Positions 1 to 9,038 of a stretch of 64,000 nucleotides of DNA are shown one piece after another. The stretch is from Ensifer sp. BR816 (GTDB taxonomy: Bacteria; Pseudomonadota; Alphaproteobacteria; Rhizobiales; Rhizobiaceae): NCBI RefSeq assembly GCF_000378985.1, contig NZ_KB905371.1:310001-374000 (forward strand), read 5' to 3'. Every line of letters starts with the position of its first letter. Positions within the stretch are counted from its first letter, which is position 1. The notes below the pieces were generated by a model, which was given only the letters and a program-made list of their open reading frames with translations, searched no databases and was not told the DNA's origin. The translations under genes and the position numbers were made by a program.

Positions 1-716
1 CGAGCAATTTGTAGCGCCTGCGCCTTCGTTTGGATGGGGGTGGCGGAGGCGTCGATTCCGATCACGTTGCGCTGTCGACTGTGCTTGGCGAAGCCGACGA
101 CCATGCCAGCCTGCGTTGAGCCCGTAACCGTGCAAACCACGATATAGTCGAAGGCGAACCCAAGCTGCCTCTCCTGTGCGCATACTTCCTCCGCGAACCC
201 GATGTAGCCAAGTCCGCCATATTTATGAACAGACGCCCCGGCCGGAATCGCATAGGGTCTATCGCCCCTTTGCTTGACCTCGTCAAGGGCTTGTTCCCAA
301 CTGTGGCGGATGCCGATATCAAAGCCTTCATCAACTAGCCACACCTCTGCGCCCATGATCCGGCTCAAGAGAATGTTACCGACTCGGTCGTAGACGGCAT
401 CCTCATGTGGCACCCAGCTCTCCTGTACCAAGACGCATTTCATACCGATCTTAGCGGCGACGGCGGCGACCATCCGCGTGTGGTTGGACTGCACGCCGCC
501 GACGGAGACAAGCGTATCCGCTTTCGACGCGATCGCGTCCGGTATGATGTACTCGAGTTTGCGGAGCTTGTTTCCGCCGAACGCGAGCCCAGAATTGCAG
601 TCCTCACGTTTGGCATAGATTTCCACCTTTCCCCCTAGATGCTTGCTGAGGCGGTCGAGCTTCTCAATGGACGTAGGCCCAAAGGTGAGTGGGTATCGTT
701 CGAACTTTTTCAGCAT
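1..716 (-). CDS. acdS: 1-aminocyclopropane-1-carboxylate (ACC) deaminase, C-terminus beyond the window
   Basis: PLP enzyme that cleaves ACC, the plant ethylene precursor, to 2-oxobutyrate and ammonia; in rhizobia it lowers ethylene that would restrict nodulation. I read it from the reverse strand as an open frame running off the window start; 238 of about 338 residues are present. Seen: N-terminus MLKKFERYPLTFGPT, the PLP-lysine motif GGNKLRKLEY (Lys about 50), VGGVQSNHTR about residues 72-81, and SWVPHEDAVYDRVGN, all typical of ACC deaminase and not only of D-cysteine desulfhydrase relatives. The late tyrosine/glutamate residues that separate the two activities lie outside the window. It sits downstream of the nif operon but has its own -24/-12 promoter at 850-866, in line with NifA-controlled acdS genes known in Mesorhizobium. 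Confidence 0.93.
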   Translation of the reverse strand, partial: MLKKFERYPLTFGPTSIEKLDRLSKHLGGKVEIYAKREDCNSGLAFGGNKLRKLEYIIPDAIASKADTLVSVGGVQSNHTRMVAAVAAKIGMKCVLVQESWVPHEDAVYDRVGNILLSRIMGAEVWLVDEGFDIGIRHSWEQALDEVKQRGDRPYAIPAGASVHKYGGLGYIGFAEEVCAQERQLGFAFDYIVVCTVTGSTQAGMVVGFAKHSRQRNVIGIDASATPIQTKAQALQIA

Positions 717-849
717 GTTCTCTCCAGTGATACGTGGTTGAGTCCTAACCACCTGTGCACAGCTCCTGGTGTATTGAGGTCGGCGGTGCTCGCCGATGCC
801 CAGAAGAGCGCTTTCATTATTTCTAACGTCTCCTTGGTCAGAGAGACGA

Positions 850-866
850 AGCAACCAGGATGCCGG
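850..866 (-). promoter_or_regulatory. sigma54 (-24/-12) promoter of acdS
   Basis: The reverse strand reads CCGGCATCCTGGTTGCT: GG and GC separated by exactly 10 bases, with a canonical TTGCT -12 box. It lies about 135 bp before the acdS start. I looked for a NifA site (TGT-N10-ACA) up to 1100 and saw only one with wrong spacing (N13, near 891-909). The rest of 717-1102 holds no gene I can support. Confidence 0.65.
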
Positions 867-1102
867 TGAGCAGGATTGAAGCCGGCGCCGTCTGTGGGCC
901 GAAAAGCTACATCACCCTCGGCGACGGAACGACGGAACTACAGTCAAACTCCGGCCATGCCGTGCATGGTATACCTTCGACGGCTAGCTCGATGTTTATG
1001 GTTCGTCCGAAATAGCACGAATCTGAGCACTATCTATTGCGGCCCCTCAAGCAGCGACAATTACGCTACGCCTTAGACACAAGCTGGAACACATCTGAGG
1101 AT

Positions 1103-1369
1103 TCAGTTGTCACCCTCATGATGCACTTGCGACTGGTAAAGAACTTCCTCGCAATTACGGAAATGCTTGGCCCTTTGGGCACTTCTCTGAGCGCAGCTAG
1201 ACCGCCAGACCAAAAAAAGCACGCCTGCGAAATAAGCCACCTGAAGAAGCAGCCAACCAGCGAACGTAGTGACGAGCACTCTGCGGATGGAATACGAGAC
1301 GAAGTAGACCACTATAGCATTGGTGCACAGGATCAGCAGAAGGAGGCGACAGAAGATTGGGAAAGGCAA
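1103..1369 (-). CDS. SyrA/ExoX-like small membrane protein (exopolysaccharide production repressor family)
   Basis: An 88-residue protein. A TTG start at 1369 is preceded by a strong Shine-Dalgarno (CAGGAGG, 7 nt spacing). It has two hydrophobic segments, about residues 6-23 and 32-53, and a basic cytoplasmic tail. Layout and sequence (PIFCRLLLLILCTNAIVVY, then WLLLQVAYFAGVLFLVWRS) fit the short symbiosis-plasmid proteins related to S. meliloti SyrA, which alter exopolysaccharide production. Family assignment is from memory of that pattern. It begins 27 bp after fdxB on the same strand, so it is probably the last gene of the nif operon. Position supports co-expression with nitrogenase; the actual effect on polysaccharide is inference. 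Confidence 0.6.
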   Translation of the reverse strand: MPFPIFCRLLLLILCTNAIVVYFVSYSIRRVLVTTFAGWLLLQVAYFAGVLFLVWRSSCAQRSAQRAKHFRNCEEVLYQSQVHHEGDN

Positions 1370-1396
1370 CGCCGTCCTCCTGGTTTGTCAGTCATA

Positions 1397-1714
1397 TCAT
1401 GCAGCAACCTTGTCAGCCGCAACGTGGGTCTGGCAGTTCTTCGGGCAGACGCGGGCGCAGGCTCCGCAGCCGATGCAGCGGCCGGCCTGGTCGACGACCA
1501 TGATCATACGATTGAGCTCGCCGTCGAAGTCGTCATCCTCGTCGTCGCAGATGCCGAGGATTTCGCCCGCATCATCGACGCCGTAAAGGTGCATGACCTC
1601 GCGCGAGCAGACCTTGAAGCAGCGGCCGCAGCCAATGCAGGTCGTGCTATCGATAGCGGTCAGATATTCGGGCATCCAACTGGAGCCATCGCGGGTAAGG
1701 AAGGCCCTCATCAT
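1397..1714 (-). CDS. fdxB: nif-specific ferredoxin III, 2[4Fe-4S]
   Basis: A 105-residue bacterial-type ferredoxin with two cluster motifs, CIGCGRCFKVCSREV (about residues 25-39) and CIGCGACARVCPKNC (about 80-94), separated by an acidic insert (CDDEDDDFDGE). That spacing is typical of FdxB, which is encoded beside nifX in many diazotrophs and is thought to supply electrons for FeMo-cofactor assembly or nitrogenase. The start ATGATG overlaps the stop of the preceding small gene (translational coupling). Full family length; no defect seen. Confidence 0.93.
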   Translation of the reverse strand: MMRAFLTRDGSSWMPEYLTAIDSTTCIGCGRCFKVCSREVMHLYGVDDAGEILGICDDEDDDFDGELNRMIMVVDQAGRCIGCGACARVCPKNCQTHVAADKVAA

Positions 1715-1914
1715 CGTGAGTCCTCCAGCGCGCTGAGCTCTTTCTTTGCAGCGTCCAATTCGGCAAAGGCGTCGAATGTTTTCTCGGCGACGGCCTTGAT
1801 TTCGGTCCAGTTGACCGGAAGGTCCTCGGCGAGATCGTGAAGTTCCCTCTTCGCAGTTCCAGCTCGCGACTGCAATTTCCGGACTTTCTCCTTAACTTTC
1901 TCAAGATCTGTCAT
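1711..1914 (-). CDS. CCE_0567-family small metalloprotein of nif operons
   Basis: A 67-residue protein rich in charged residues and heptad-like spacing (MTDLEKVKEKVRKLQSRAG...), predicted as a helical hairpin. Proteins of this type sit between the DUF269 gene and fdxB in many nif operons; a cyanobacterial relative was described as a small metal-binding four-helix protein. It overlaps fdxB by a few bases and follows the DUF269 gene by 22 bp. The role in cofactor assembly is inferred from position only. Confidence 0.8.
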   Translation of the reverse strand: MTDLEKVKEKVRKLQSRAGTAKRELHDLAEDLPVNWTEIKAVAEKTFDAFAELDAAKKELSALEDSR

Positions 1915-1936
1915 GATCCCCCTCCTCGAACCTGGG

Positions 1937-2428
1937 TCATGCCCGTGCCGCGTCGGGATAGGCTTCGATGGCCGCTATGGCATCATCGACCAGTTTCGCA
2001 CCCGCCTTCGCAAGTTTGCCGAGTGTGTCGAAGCCGAACCGATGGACATCTCGCAGGGTCTTCGACAGAACCACCAATCGCCCGGTCGTGAGAACCACGC
2101 GGCCGAAGCCCTCATTGCTCATCATCATGGTCGAGGCTGCAAGCAGGCCGGAGCGCTCCTCGATAGCAAGCGCCGCGCAGGTGTAGAAAATCTGGAGCCT
2201 CCAGAGTACGTCCGGATCGGGATCGCCGATGATCGGGATCTCACGACGCTGCTCCTTCGTGACGATGAAGTCGGCGAGCAGGTCGGCGTCGGATTTGTCC
2301 TCCCACATTCCATAGGTATCTTGGGCGCGGATCAGGCGTATGAGGCTTTTGAGAAAAGGGGTGGCAAGGGCCCTTTCGTCCGCGTCGACGGCACGGATGA
2401 CCAGGGTATCCGACGGTGTTCTCATCAT
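1937..2428 (-). CDS. NifX-associated protein, DUF269 family
   Basis: A 163-residue protein with the DUF269 pattern (FLKSLIRLIRAQDTYGMWE, then EGFGRVVLTTGRLVVLSKTL). The family occurs only in nif clusters next to nifX; its biochemical role is not settled, but FeMo-cofactor handling is assumed. It starts directly after the nifX stop (2429) with no gap, so the two are translationally coupled. Full length, no odd features. Confidence 0.9.
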   Translation of the reverse strand: MMRTPSDTLVIRAVDADERALATPFLKSLIRLIRAQDTYGMWEDKSDADLLADFIVTKEQRREIPIIGDPDPDVLWRLQIFYTCAALAIEERSGLLAASTMMMSNEGFGRVVLTTGRLVVLSKTLRDVHRFGFDTLGKLAKAGAKLVDDAIAAIEAYPDAARA

Positions 2429-2923
2429 TCAGTCCTCATCCTCAAACGATTGCTTTTTGCCGGCACCTGCTTCCGTCAGCACCTTGCGCAGCCAAGGCGG
2501 AGGCGCCGTCTTGAGCATGGTCTGGGTTCGCGACAGTACGTCTTCTATGGATTGGGGGCTCGGCACTTTGATGGGATGGATTTTTGCCGAAACGACTTTG
2601 GCTGCCGAAGGGCCGCCGATGGCCAGACAGAATAGCAGATGGCAGCCCTTCAACGCCTCCACCTTCGGGGTGATGCGGTCATCGCCGTCGTTCCGGTGCA
2701 TCCCGCTCTCGTCGGAAACATCTTCAAAGGCGACGGCTTCCACGAAATTCCAGCCATCGAACGTCACGTCATAGACGGCGAAGCGCTTGGCCGATCCAAA
2801 ATGGGCGTTGAGGCTCTTCATATCCCGCGTGGCGATCGCTACACGCAATGAACCTGTTTTCCCTTTCGGCCCCTGTGGGTGAACCTCGTCAGTGACGAGA
2901 GAAAGTCGGCGGGCGGCTGTCAT
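2429..2923 (-). CDS. nifX: nitrogenase cofactor carrier NifX
   Basis: A 164-residue NifX that binds the FeMo-co precursor NifB-co/VK-cluster and passes it between NifB and NifEN. The NifX/NafY fold is recognisable from LRVAIATRDMKSLNAHFGSA and the C-terminal half. I chose the ATG at 2923 (preceded by GGGAAA); the frame stays open to 3004, but that stretch lies inside nifN. nifX therefore overlaps the end of nifN by 35 bp. Confidence 0.92.
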   Translation of the reverse strand: MTAARRLSLVTDEVHPQGPKGKTGSLRVAIATRDMKSLNAHFGSAKRFAVYDVTFDGWNFVEAVAFEDVSDESGMHRNDGDDRITPKVEALKGCHLLFCLAIGGPSAAKVVSAKIHPIKVPSPQSIEDVLSRTQTMLKTAPPPWLRKVLTEAGAGKKQSFEDED

Positions 2924-4274
2924 CTGGCATTTCCCGGTTACGGAACGGATCGAGTGACCCTGGCGTTGGCGCGTGCTGGCTGGCCTGGAAGATGTTCGCA
3001 ACATCGAAGATCAGGTCGCGCGTCCCCTGATAGAGGATCGTGAGCTTGTGCTGGCTGCCGAGTCGATCGAAGATCGGGAAGCCGACGCGCATGAGCGGAA
3101 TTCGGAGGCGCTCGGCCGCCTGGCGTCCATGCGAATGTGTGACGAGCAAATCAGCGCCCGCGGCAAAACCCTCGAGATCGCCAAGATCACCGACCTGGAC
3201 CTGTTCGGCCGGCACTTTCTCGAGAATTTTCGAGGTGCCGGTCGTGGATACGGCCGCCGCGATCTCGGCGCCCATGCCGGTAAAGAAGGTGGCAAGCTGG
3301 TAAAGCTGGTCCGGCTCGGCGGCGATGGCAATCTTTTTGCCGCCGAAATGAAAATGCCCGTCGAGCAAGGCGTCCTGTAGCTGTGCGCGGCGGCGGCGGA
3401 TTTTTGCCGGCGCCGGCGTGCCGGAAATCGCAGAAAGCAGCGAGACGAAACGGTCTGTATCCTTCAATCCTGTAAGCGACTGGAACAATGCGTAAGGCAC
3501 TCCGGTCAGTCTCTCCAGCACCTCCGCCGGACGGCGCATATGCTCCCCGATTGCGATGCACTGCATCGCGGTGCCAAGCTCATGGATGTCCTTGACCGTG
3601 GTGCCGCCATAGGTGGTCGGCACCCAACGGTCATCTGGCACCGTACCGTCGAGCGAGCCGGAAAGATCAGGCAGTATCACTGCCTTGAGCCCGAAGCTTT
3701 CCACCGTCTCGCGCAAATGCTCGATGTCAGCGACCGTGAGGTTCCAGCCTGGCAAAATCGCAATCTTCTTCCGCTGCCTTGCCTGCTCACCGCGCAGCGT
3801 AATCCTTTGGATCATGGCGGTGACAGCCTTGGCCCACCCCTCCTCGATCGCACCGTCGAAATCCGGGGTGTTGGCCAGCACGATCTCGGTGCCAGCAAGT
3901 TCCTTGGCACGCATCATCTTGATGTTCGACAGACCCCTTGCAAAATCCTCGCCCCGGGTTTCCACCAGCGCCGTCGTGCAGACCCCAATCAGTTCCGGGT
4001 TCGTCCGGGCCTTTAGATTGAGGATCGCCTCTTCCAGATGGTCCATGCCGCCGAGGATCGTCGCCACCTCGTCCATCGCCGTTGTCTGCAATGGGACGGC
4101 TTCCTTGAAGTGCCGCACGAGAAGGACCAGGGCGAAGCTGGTGCAGCCCTGGCTGCCGTGGAACAACGGTATCGCATCATTGACGCCGAGAAAGGCGAGC
4201 GCGGCACCCAGCGGTTGCGACGACTTCAGCGGATTGACCGCCGCCGATTTGGTTTGGGGAAGGATGCGGGTCAT
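2889..4274 (-). CDS. nifN: nitrogenase FeMo-cofactor scaffold subunit NifN
   Basis: A 461-residue subunit of the NifEN scaffold on which the FeMo-cofactor precursor matures. The start MTRILPQTKSAAVNPLKSSQ is the usual NifN start; the ATG at 4274 overlaps the nifE stop as ATGA, which fixes the choice over upstream in-frame codons. The P-cluster-like region has LFHGSQGCTSF about residue 40, and the rest follows NifN (GMDHLEEAILNL, PDLSGSLDGTVPDD). Length and order are normal. Confidence 0.95.
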   Translation of the reverse strand: MTRILPQTKSAAVNPLKSSQPLGAALAFLGVNDAIPLFHGSQGCTSFALVLLVRHFKEAVPLQTTAMDEVATILGGMDHLEEAILNLKARTNPELIGVCTTALVETRGEDFARGLSNIKMMRAKELAGTEIVLANTPDFDGAIEEGWAKAVTAMIQRITLRGEQARQRKKIAILPGWNLTVADIEHLRETVESFGLKAVILPDLSGSLDGTVPDDRWVPTTYGGTTVKDIHELGTAMQCIAIGEHMRRPAEVLERLTGVPYALFQSLTGLKDTDRFVSLLSAISGTPAPAKIRRRRAQLQDALLDGHFHFGGKKIAIAAEPDQLYQLATFFTGMGAEIAAAVSTTGTSKILEKVPAEQVQVGDLGDLEGFAAGADLLVTHSHGRQAAERLRIPLMRVGFPIFDRLGSQHKLTILYQGTRDLIFDVANIFQASQHAPTPGSLDPFRNREMPDDSRPPTFSRH

Positions 4275-5773
4275 CGGCTTTCCTCGAAGGTTGCCGAAAC
4301 CGTCGGCTCTTGTGGGGATGCTTTCTTGAAGTCGTGAACAGTCTCGGTGTCGCTTTTCGTGCTCGGCAGTTCTTTCTCGATAGCGGGTTGGTATTCCCAT
4401 GGTGCGGGTTCCCGCACCTGGCGCCAGATCGGGTTGTGAATGGCAAGGTCGATCTGGCGTACAAGTTCCACCATGCCTTCATAGCCGGCATAGGGGTGCT
4501 GACGCTCCTGGTTGATATCGAGCCAGGGTGTCTTCGCCTTCAGCGCTATGAATTGCGTGCGCCCGCCCGACAGCATGATGTCGGCCTTATCTTCCGAGAG
4601 CATGTCGTAAAGCTCGCGTGCAGGCATCGACTCGAACATATGGTTCTCATCCTTCAGGATCTGCTTGATGCGTTCCTTGTCCTCAACCGTCGATTTCTTG
4701 ACGGAAGTGCCAACAATCTCGACGCCGATCTCCATCAGCGCATGGGCGACCGACCAGGACTTCACGCCCCCGGTGTTGAGCAGCACGCGCTTGCCTTCAA
4801 GCCTCGGCCGGTACGCTTCAAGCTTCTCCCACGCAATCGCCTCCTCCTCTGCGATCAGTGTCTCCGTGCGCTCGATGAGCTCCAGATCGGCGCCCTTGTT
4901 CACAAGCAGCTTGGCGATCTGGCGGAGCGCTTCCGAGGTGTCGGTGATGCCGTAGAACGATCCCTCAAAAAACGGGATGTCCCAGCGCTCCTCCATCTTG
5001 CGGGCAAGATTTATGAGCGCCGTCGAGCACACCATCATGGCCGCCCGGGCACGATGCGCCGAGGCCACGTCGAGGTAGCGCGCATCGCCCGGAATGCAGG
5101 CGCGCACCCGAATGCCGAGCCGGTCAAGAAGCGGCTTCACCAGCCAGAACTCGCCGGAAAGGTTGAATTCGCCAAGAATATTGATGTCGAAAGGGCCGAT
5201 ATCGTCGGGCTCGACCGTGCCGATGACATGATCGAGCAAGGCCTCGCCGGCGAGTTTGTTGCCGAGGTTCTTGGAGCCGACGAAGCCCGGTGTGTTGACC
5301 GGCACCACCGGCAACCCGAACTTTTCCGCCGCGCGCTTGCAGACCGCCTCGATGTCGTCGCCGATCAGCGCCGTCACGCAGGTCGAATAGACGAAGATCG
5401 CCGGCGGAGCATGCTTTTCCTTGATCTCGCGGATCGCCTTGAAAAGCTTCCGCTCCCCCTGCCCCATCACCACGTCGAGTTCGGTAAGATCTGTCGTGAA
5501 GCTGGTGCGCCATAGCGTTGGCCCCGACGACGCTGCGCCGCGGTTGTCCCAGGAATTTCCCTCGCAGGCGAGCGGCGCATGGATCAGGTGCGCGACGTCA
5601 GTGATCGGCTGCAGCACGATCTTGGCCCCGTCGAAAGCGCAGCCGCCGGCTGCCGCCCCGGGGGTCAGCGGCTTCGAGCAGCCTTTCTGGCGCGCCTTTG
5701 CATCCTTGCTGCGGTTCTTCTCGCAGGCGGGCTCGTTGAAGACATCATTGATTTTAACGGTGAGCGGTGACAT
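4271..5773 (-). CDS. nifE: nitrogenase FeMo-cofactor scaffold subunit NifE
   Basis: A 500-residue NifD homologue forming the scaffold tetramer with NifN. Seen: the N-terminal cysteine block with CSKPLTPGAAAGGCAFDG, HAPLACEGNSWDNRG and STCVTALIGDDIEAVCK, all diagnostic of NifE. It is 63 bp downstream of nifK, and the gap contains a small hairpin, GGCCTT/AAGGCC at 5810-5826. It ends in an ATGA overlap with nifN. Confidence 0.96.
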   Translation of the reverse strand: MSPLTVKINDVFNEPACEKNRSKDAKARQKGCSKPLTPGAAAGGCAFDGAKIVLQPITDVAHLIHAPLACEGNSWDNRGAASSGPTLWRTSFTTDLTELDVVMGQGERKLFKAIREIKEKHAPPAIFVYSTCVTALIGDDIEAVCKRAAEKFGLPVVPVNTPGFVGSKNLGNKLAGEALLDHVIGTVEPDDIGPFDINILGEFNLSGEFWLVKPLLDRLGIRVRACIPGDARYLDVASAHRARAAMMVCSTALINLARKMEERWDIPFFEGSFYGITDTSEALRQIAKLLVNKGADLELIERTETLIAEEEAIAWEKLEAYRPRLEGKRVLLNTGGVKSWSVAHALMEIGVEIVGTSVKKSTVEDKERIKQILKDENHMFESMPARELYDMLSEDKADIMLSGGRTQFIALKAKTPWLDINQERQHPYAGYEGMVELVRQIDLAIHNPIWRQVREPAPWEYQPAIEKELPSTKSDTETVHDFKKASPQEPTVSATFEESR

Positions 5774-5836
5774 TGCGCCGGTTTTTCAACTCCATCGGGG
5801 GGTACGGCCGGCCTTGAGCGAAGGCCAACCGCCACT

Positions 5837-7378
5837 TTAACGGGTCAGGTCAAAGGAATAATCTGTTACGCCCGGCTCGCTCGTCTCGCGATCGAGCTTG
5901 TCGAAGATCTTGTCGAGGATTGCCGTTAGGACGCGCAAGCCCCCTTGGTAGCCCATCAGAGGGAAGCGATGGTGATGGTGCCGGTCGAAGATCGGAAACA
6001 TCAGCCGGATCAGCGGCGTGCCCGTGTCGCGCTCGAGATACTTGCCATAGGAATTGCCGATCAGCAGATCCACCGGCTCGGTGAAGAGCAGCGAGCGCAT
6101 CGCCCAGAGGTCCTTGCCCGCCCAGACCTGGCCATCCTTGCCGAAGGGCGAGGATTGAAGCAGTTCCTTCATCTCGGCTTCCCAGGCTGAAGTGCCATTG
6201 GTGGCGAGGCAGTGGGTCGGCTCGCCGCCCGTCTCCATGACGAATCGGGCCACGGCGTAGACGAAGTCAGGATCGCCGTAGATCGCGTATTTCTTGCCAT
6301 GCAGCCAGGCCTGGCTGTCCGCCATGGCGTCGACCAGTCGGCCGCGCTCCATACCGATTGCCCCAGGAATATCCTTGCCGGAAATTTCCGAGACCTTCAT
6401 CAGGAATTCGTCGGTCGCCTTCACGCCGAGAGGATAATGGAACGAGGCGGTCGCCTGCCCGACCTCTTTGCAATATTCCAGCGTCTTGCGGGTGTTGTAG
6501 TGCTGCAGCGAAAGTGTCGCTTCGGCGTTGAGTGCCGCCTTCACATCTTCGATCTTGGTGCCGCCGTCATACATGCGATACATGCCGTCCGACGGCGTGT
6601 CGAATTGGTCAGAGGCATCCTGAATGAAGTTGTAGGACACGCCAATCAGGTCGAGCAGGCGCTTGAGCTCGCGGTTGTTACCGACACAGAAGCCGTCGAA
6701 TCCCGGAATGATGTTTATCGTTCCACCGGATGCTTTGCGCTCCTGGCCCTTCCAGAAGTGCTCTAGAACGCCCTTGACCATGACGTCGTAGCCGTCGACA
6801 TGGCTGCCGACGAAGGCGGGCGTGTGAGCGAAAGGAACATCGAAGTCGGGCGGGACCGAGCCTTCGTTCTTGGCGTTCTCAATAAAGCCGTGCAGGTCGT
6901 CGCCGATGACCTCCGCCATACAGGTGGTCGAAACGGCAATCATCTTCGGATCATAAAGCGTATAGGTGTTGGCGAGGCCGTCGACCATGTTCTTAAGCCC
7001 CCCGAATACCGCCGCGTCCTCCGTCATCGATGACGAAACCGCCGATGAAGGCTCCTTGAAATGCCGTGACAGGTGCGAACGGTAATAGGCAACGCAGCCC
7101 TGGCTTCCATGGACGAAGGACATGGTCCGCTCGAAGCCTGCGGCAGCAAACACTGCGCCGAGCGGCTGGCAGGCCTTGGCGGGGTTCACGACAAGCGCTT
7201 CGCGGGCGAGGTTCTTTTCGCGGTACTCCCAGCTCTTGGTGTATTCGCGCTGATCGGTAACGATCTGGTCCGGGTGCGGACACTCGAAATTCAGCCTCTT
7301 CTCGGCAAGCATCTGCCTGTATTCCGGCTCGCGGAACAACGGAGCATGGTCGAGAATTTTTTCGGCCGACTGCGGCAT
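5837..7378 (-). CDS. nifK: nitrogenase MoFe protein beta subunit
   Basis: A 513-residue beta chain of dinitrogenase; with NifD it holds the P-cluster. Seen: VHGSQGCVAYYRSHLSRHF with a P-cluster cysteine, VSTTCMAEVIGDDL, and IPGFDGFCVGNNRELKRLL. Normal family length. It is separated from nifD by a 126-bp spacer rich in G and C runs, with no promoter I can identify, so it is read as part of the nifHDKENX transcript. Confidence 0.97.
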   Translation of the reverse strand: MPQSAEKILDHAPLFREPEYRQMLAEKRLNFECPHPDQIVTDQREYTKSWEYREKNLAREALVVNPAKACQPLGAVFAAAGFERTMSFVHGSQGCVAYYRSHLSRHFKEPSSAVSSSMTEDAAVFGGLKNMVDGLANTYTLYDPKMIAVSTTCMAEVIGDDLHGFIENAKNEGSVPPDFDVPFAHTPAFVGSHVDGYDVMVKGVLEHFWKGQERKASGGTINIIPGFDGFCVGNNRELKRLLDLIGVSYNFIQDASDQFDTPSDGMYRMYDGGTKIEDVKAALNAEATLSLQHYNTRKTLEYCKEVGQATASFHYPLGVKATDEFLMKVSEISGKDIPGAIGMERGRLVDAMADSQAWLHGKKYAIYGDPDFVYAVARFVMETGGEPTHCLATNGTSAWEAEMKELLQSSPFGKDGQVWAGKDLWAMRSLLFTEPVDLLIGNSYGKYLERDTGTPLIRLMFPIFDRHHHHRFPLMGYQGGLRVLTAILDKIFDKLDRETSEPGVTDYSFDLTR

Positions 7379-7504
7379 GGTGGTTACCTCTTTTCATCTG
7401 GCGCGCCAGAGGGCGGCACAGGGGATGTCGAGATGTTTCAGATTTCCCCTGAATGGGGGGTCGGGGACGTTTAGGGCCCCCTGCTCCTCGAAGGCCCTGG
7501 TTTT

Positions 7505-9007
7505 TCATTCGGCAGCCAGCGCCATTGGCGGCCCGGCCTTTTTCTTCCAAGGGGCGTCGTAGAGATCCCAGACCGGGCTGTTGATGGCCAGATCCATGTC
7601 ACGGGCGAAAATGGCAAAACCGTCGTAGCCGTGATACGGCCCGGAATAATCCCAGGAATGCATCTGACGGAACGGAATGCCCATCTTCTGCACCGGATAC
7701 TTCTCCTTGATGCCGGAGCCGACGAGATCAGGGCGGATCCCCTCGATGAACTTTTCCAGCTCGTAACCGGTCACGTCGTCATAGATCAGCGTGCCCTCTT
7801 TCACGTAATGGCCGGTGCGCTGATAGTCATCGTTGTGGCCGAACTCGTAGCCGGTACCGACGATCTCCATGCCGAGGTCCTCATAGGCCGTAATGACGTG
7901 GCGAGGGCGAAGCCCGCCGACATAGAGCATCACGGTCTTGCCTTGGAGACGCGGGTAGTACTTGTCGATGACCGCATCGACCAAGCGGCGGTACTTGGCA
8001 ATGACCGCCTCGGTCTTGTCCTCGATCGCCGGCCCGAAATGCTTGGCGATCTTGCGGAGAGACGCTTCGATCTGGGAGGGACCGAAGAAATTATATTCCA
8101 TCCAGGGAATGCCGTACTTTTCCTCCATATGCCGGCAGATGTAGTTCATCGACCGGTAGCAGTGAATGAGGTTGAGCTTGGCCTTCGGCGCCCGCTCGAC
8201 CTCCGCGAGGGTCGCGTCCCCCGACCAGTTGCCGACCACGCGCAACCCCACCTCCTCCAGGAGGATGCGCGTGGCCCACGCGTCGCCGCCGATGTTGTAG
8301 TCGCCGATGATGTTGATATCATAAGGACCGGCTTCGAACTCTACTTCGGCCTTGTCGAGGACCCAGTCGCGAATCGAGTCATTGGCAATATGGTGGCCAA
8401 GCGATTGCGAGACGCCGCGGAAGCCCTCGCAGCGCACGGGAACGATCGTCTTTTCGTGCTCCTGGGCCTTTTTGCGCGACACCGCCTCAATGTCGTCACC
8501 GATCAGGCCGATCGGGCATTCCGATTGAATGCTGATGCCATTGTTCAACGGGAACAGCTCTTCGATCTCGTCGATGAGCTTTTCCAGCTTCTTGTCGCCG
8601 CCGAAAACGATGTCCTTCTCCTGGAAGTCGGATGTGAACTGCAACGTCACGAACGTGTCGATGCCCGTCGTGCCGACGTAGTAATTGCGGCGCTGCGACC
8701 AGGAATACTGGCCGCAACCGACCGGCCCGTGTGAGATGTGGACCATATCCTTGACGGGACCCCACACCACACCTTTGGAGCCGGCATAGGCGCAGCCGCG
8801 GATTGTCATCACGCCCGGAATGGACTTGATGTTCGACTTGACGTCGCATTCGGAAAGGATCTCTCCCTCCTTCCCGGACTCGTCTCCGCTCTTCGCCACG
8901 CTGAGGTGCTTCTTGCGGCGCTTCGCCGCCTTGTCTGGATATTGCGACAGCACTTGCTGGATAAGCTTCTCATTGAGAGCGCCGTCATTCTCATGGTCGA
9001 GGCTCAT
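7505..9007 (-). CDS. nifD: nitrogenase MoFe protein alpha subunit
   Basis: A 500-residue alpha chain of dinitrogenase, which carries the FeMo-cofactor. Seen: CAYAGSKGVVWGPVKDMVH, SHGPVGCGQYSW (P-cluster cysteine), SECPIGLIGDDIEAV and RCEGFRGVSQSLGHHIAND, plus the C-terminal MHSWDYSGPYHGYDGFAIF region with the cofactor-binding histidine. Normal length, no frameshift. It follows nifH after 111 bp that contain two strong hairpins. Confidence 0.97.
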   Translation of the reverse strand: MSLDHENDGALNEKLIQQVLSQYPDKAAKRRKKHLSVAKSGDESGKEGEILSECDVKSNIKSIPGVMTIRGCAYAGSKGVVWGPVKDMVHISHGPVGCGQYSWSQRRNYYVGTTGIDTFVTLQFTSDFQEKDIVFGGDKKLEKLIDEIEELFPLNNGISIQSECPIGLIGDDIEAVSRKKAQEHEKTIVPVRCEGFRGVSQSLGHHIANDSIRDWVLDKAEVEFEAGPYDINIIGDYNIGGDAWATRILLEEVGLRVVGNWSGDATLAEVERAPKAKLNLIHCYRSMNYICRHMEEKYGIPWMEYNFFGPSQIEASLRKIAKHFGPAIEDKTEAVIAKYRRLVDAVIDKYYPRLQGKTVMLYVGGLRPRHVITAYEDLGMEIVGTGYEFGHNDDYQRTGHYVKEGTLIYDDVTGYELEKFIEGIRPDLVGSGIKEKYPVQKMGIPFRQMHSWDYSGPYHGYDGFAIFARDMDLAINSPVWDLYDAPWKKKAGPPMALAAE

Positions 9008-9038
9008 AGGCCCTGCCCCCTTTCAACGTTCGGGTGAC

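Noticed and set aside
891..909. TGT...ACA as a NifA site for acdS.
   Set aside because: The spacing is 13, not 10; other candidates to 1100 are worse.
1037..1840. 267-codon plus-strand frame over fdxB and the SyrA-like gene.
   Set aside because: The minus-strand genes have clear ferredoxin motifs and ribosome sites; the plus frame is low-complexity Ala-rich antisense sequence.
4310..5515. 401-codon open frame on the plus strand opposite nifE.
   Set aside because: It is the antisense of nifE, has no family features, and arises from the GC-rich codon pattern. The same holds for long plus-strand frames opposite nifD (7631-8734), nifK, nifH, groEL (46125-46787) and the double SDR (51374-52732).
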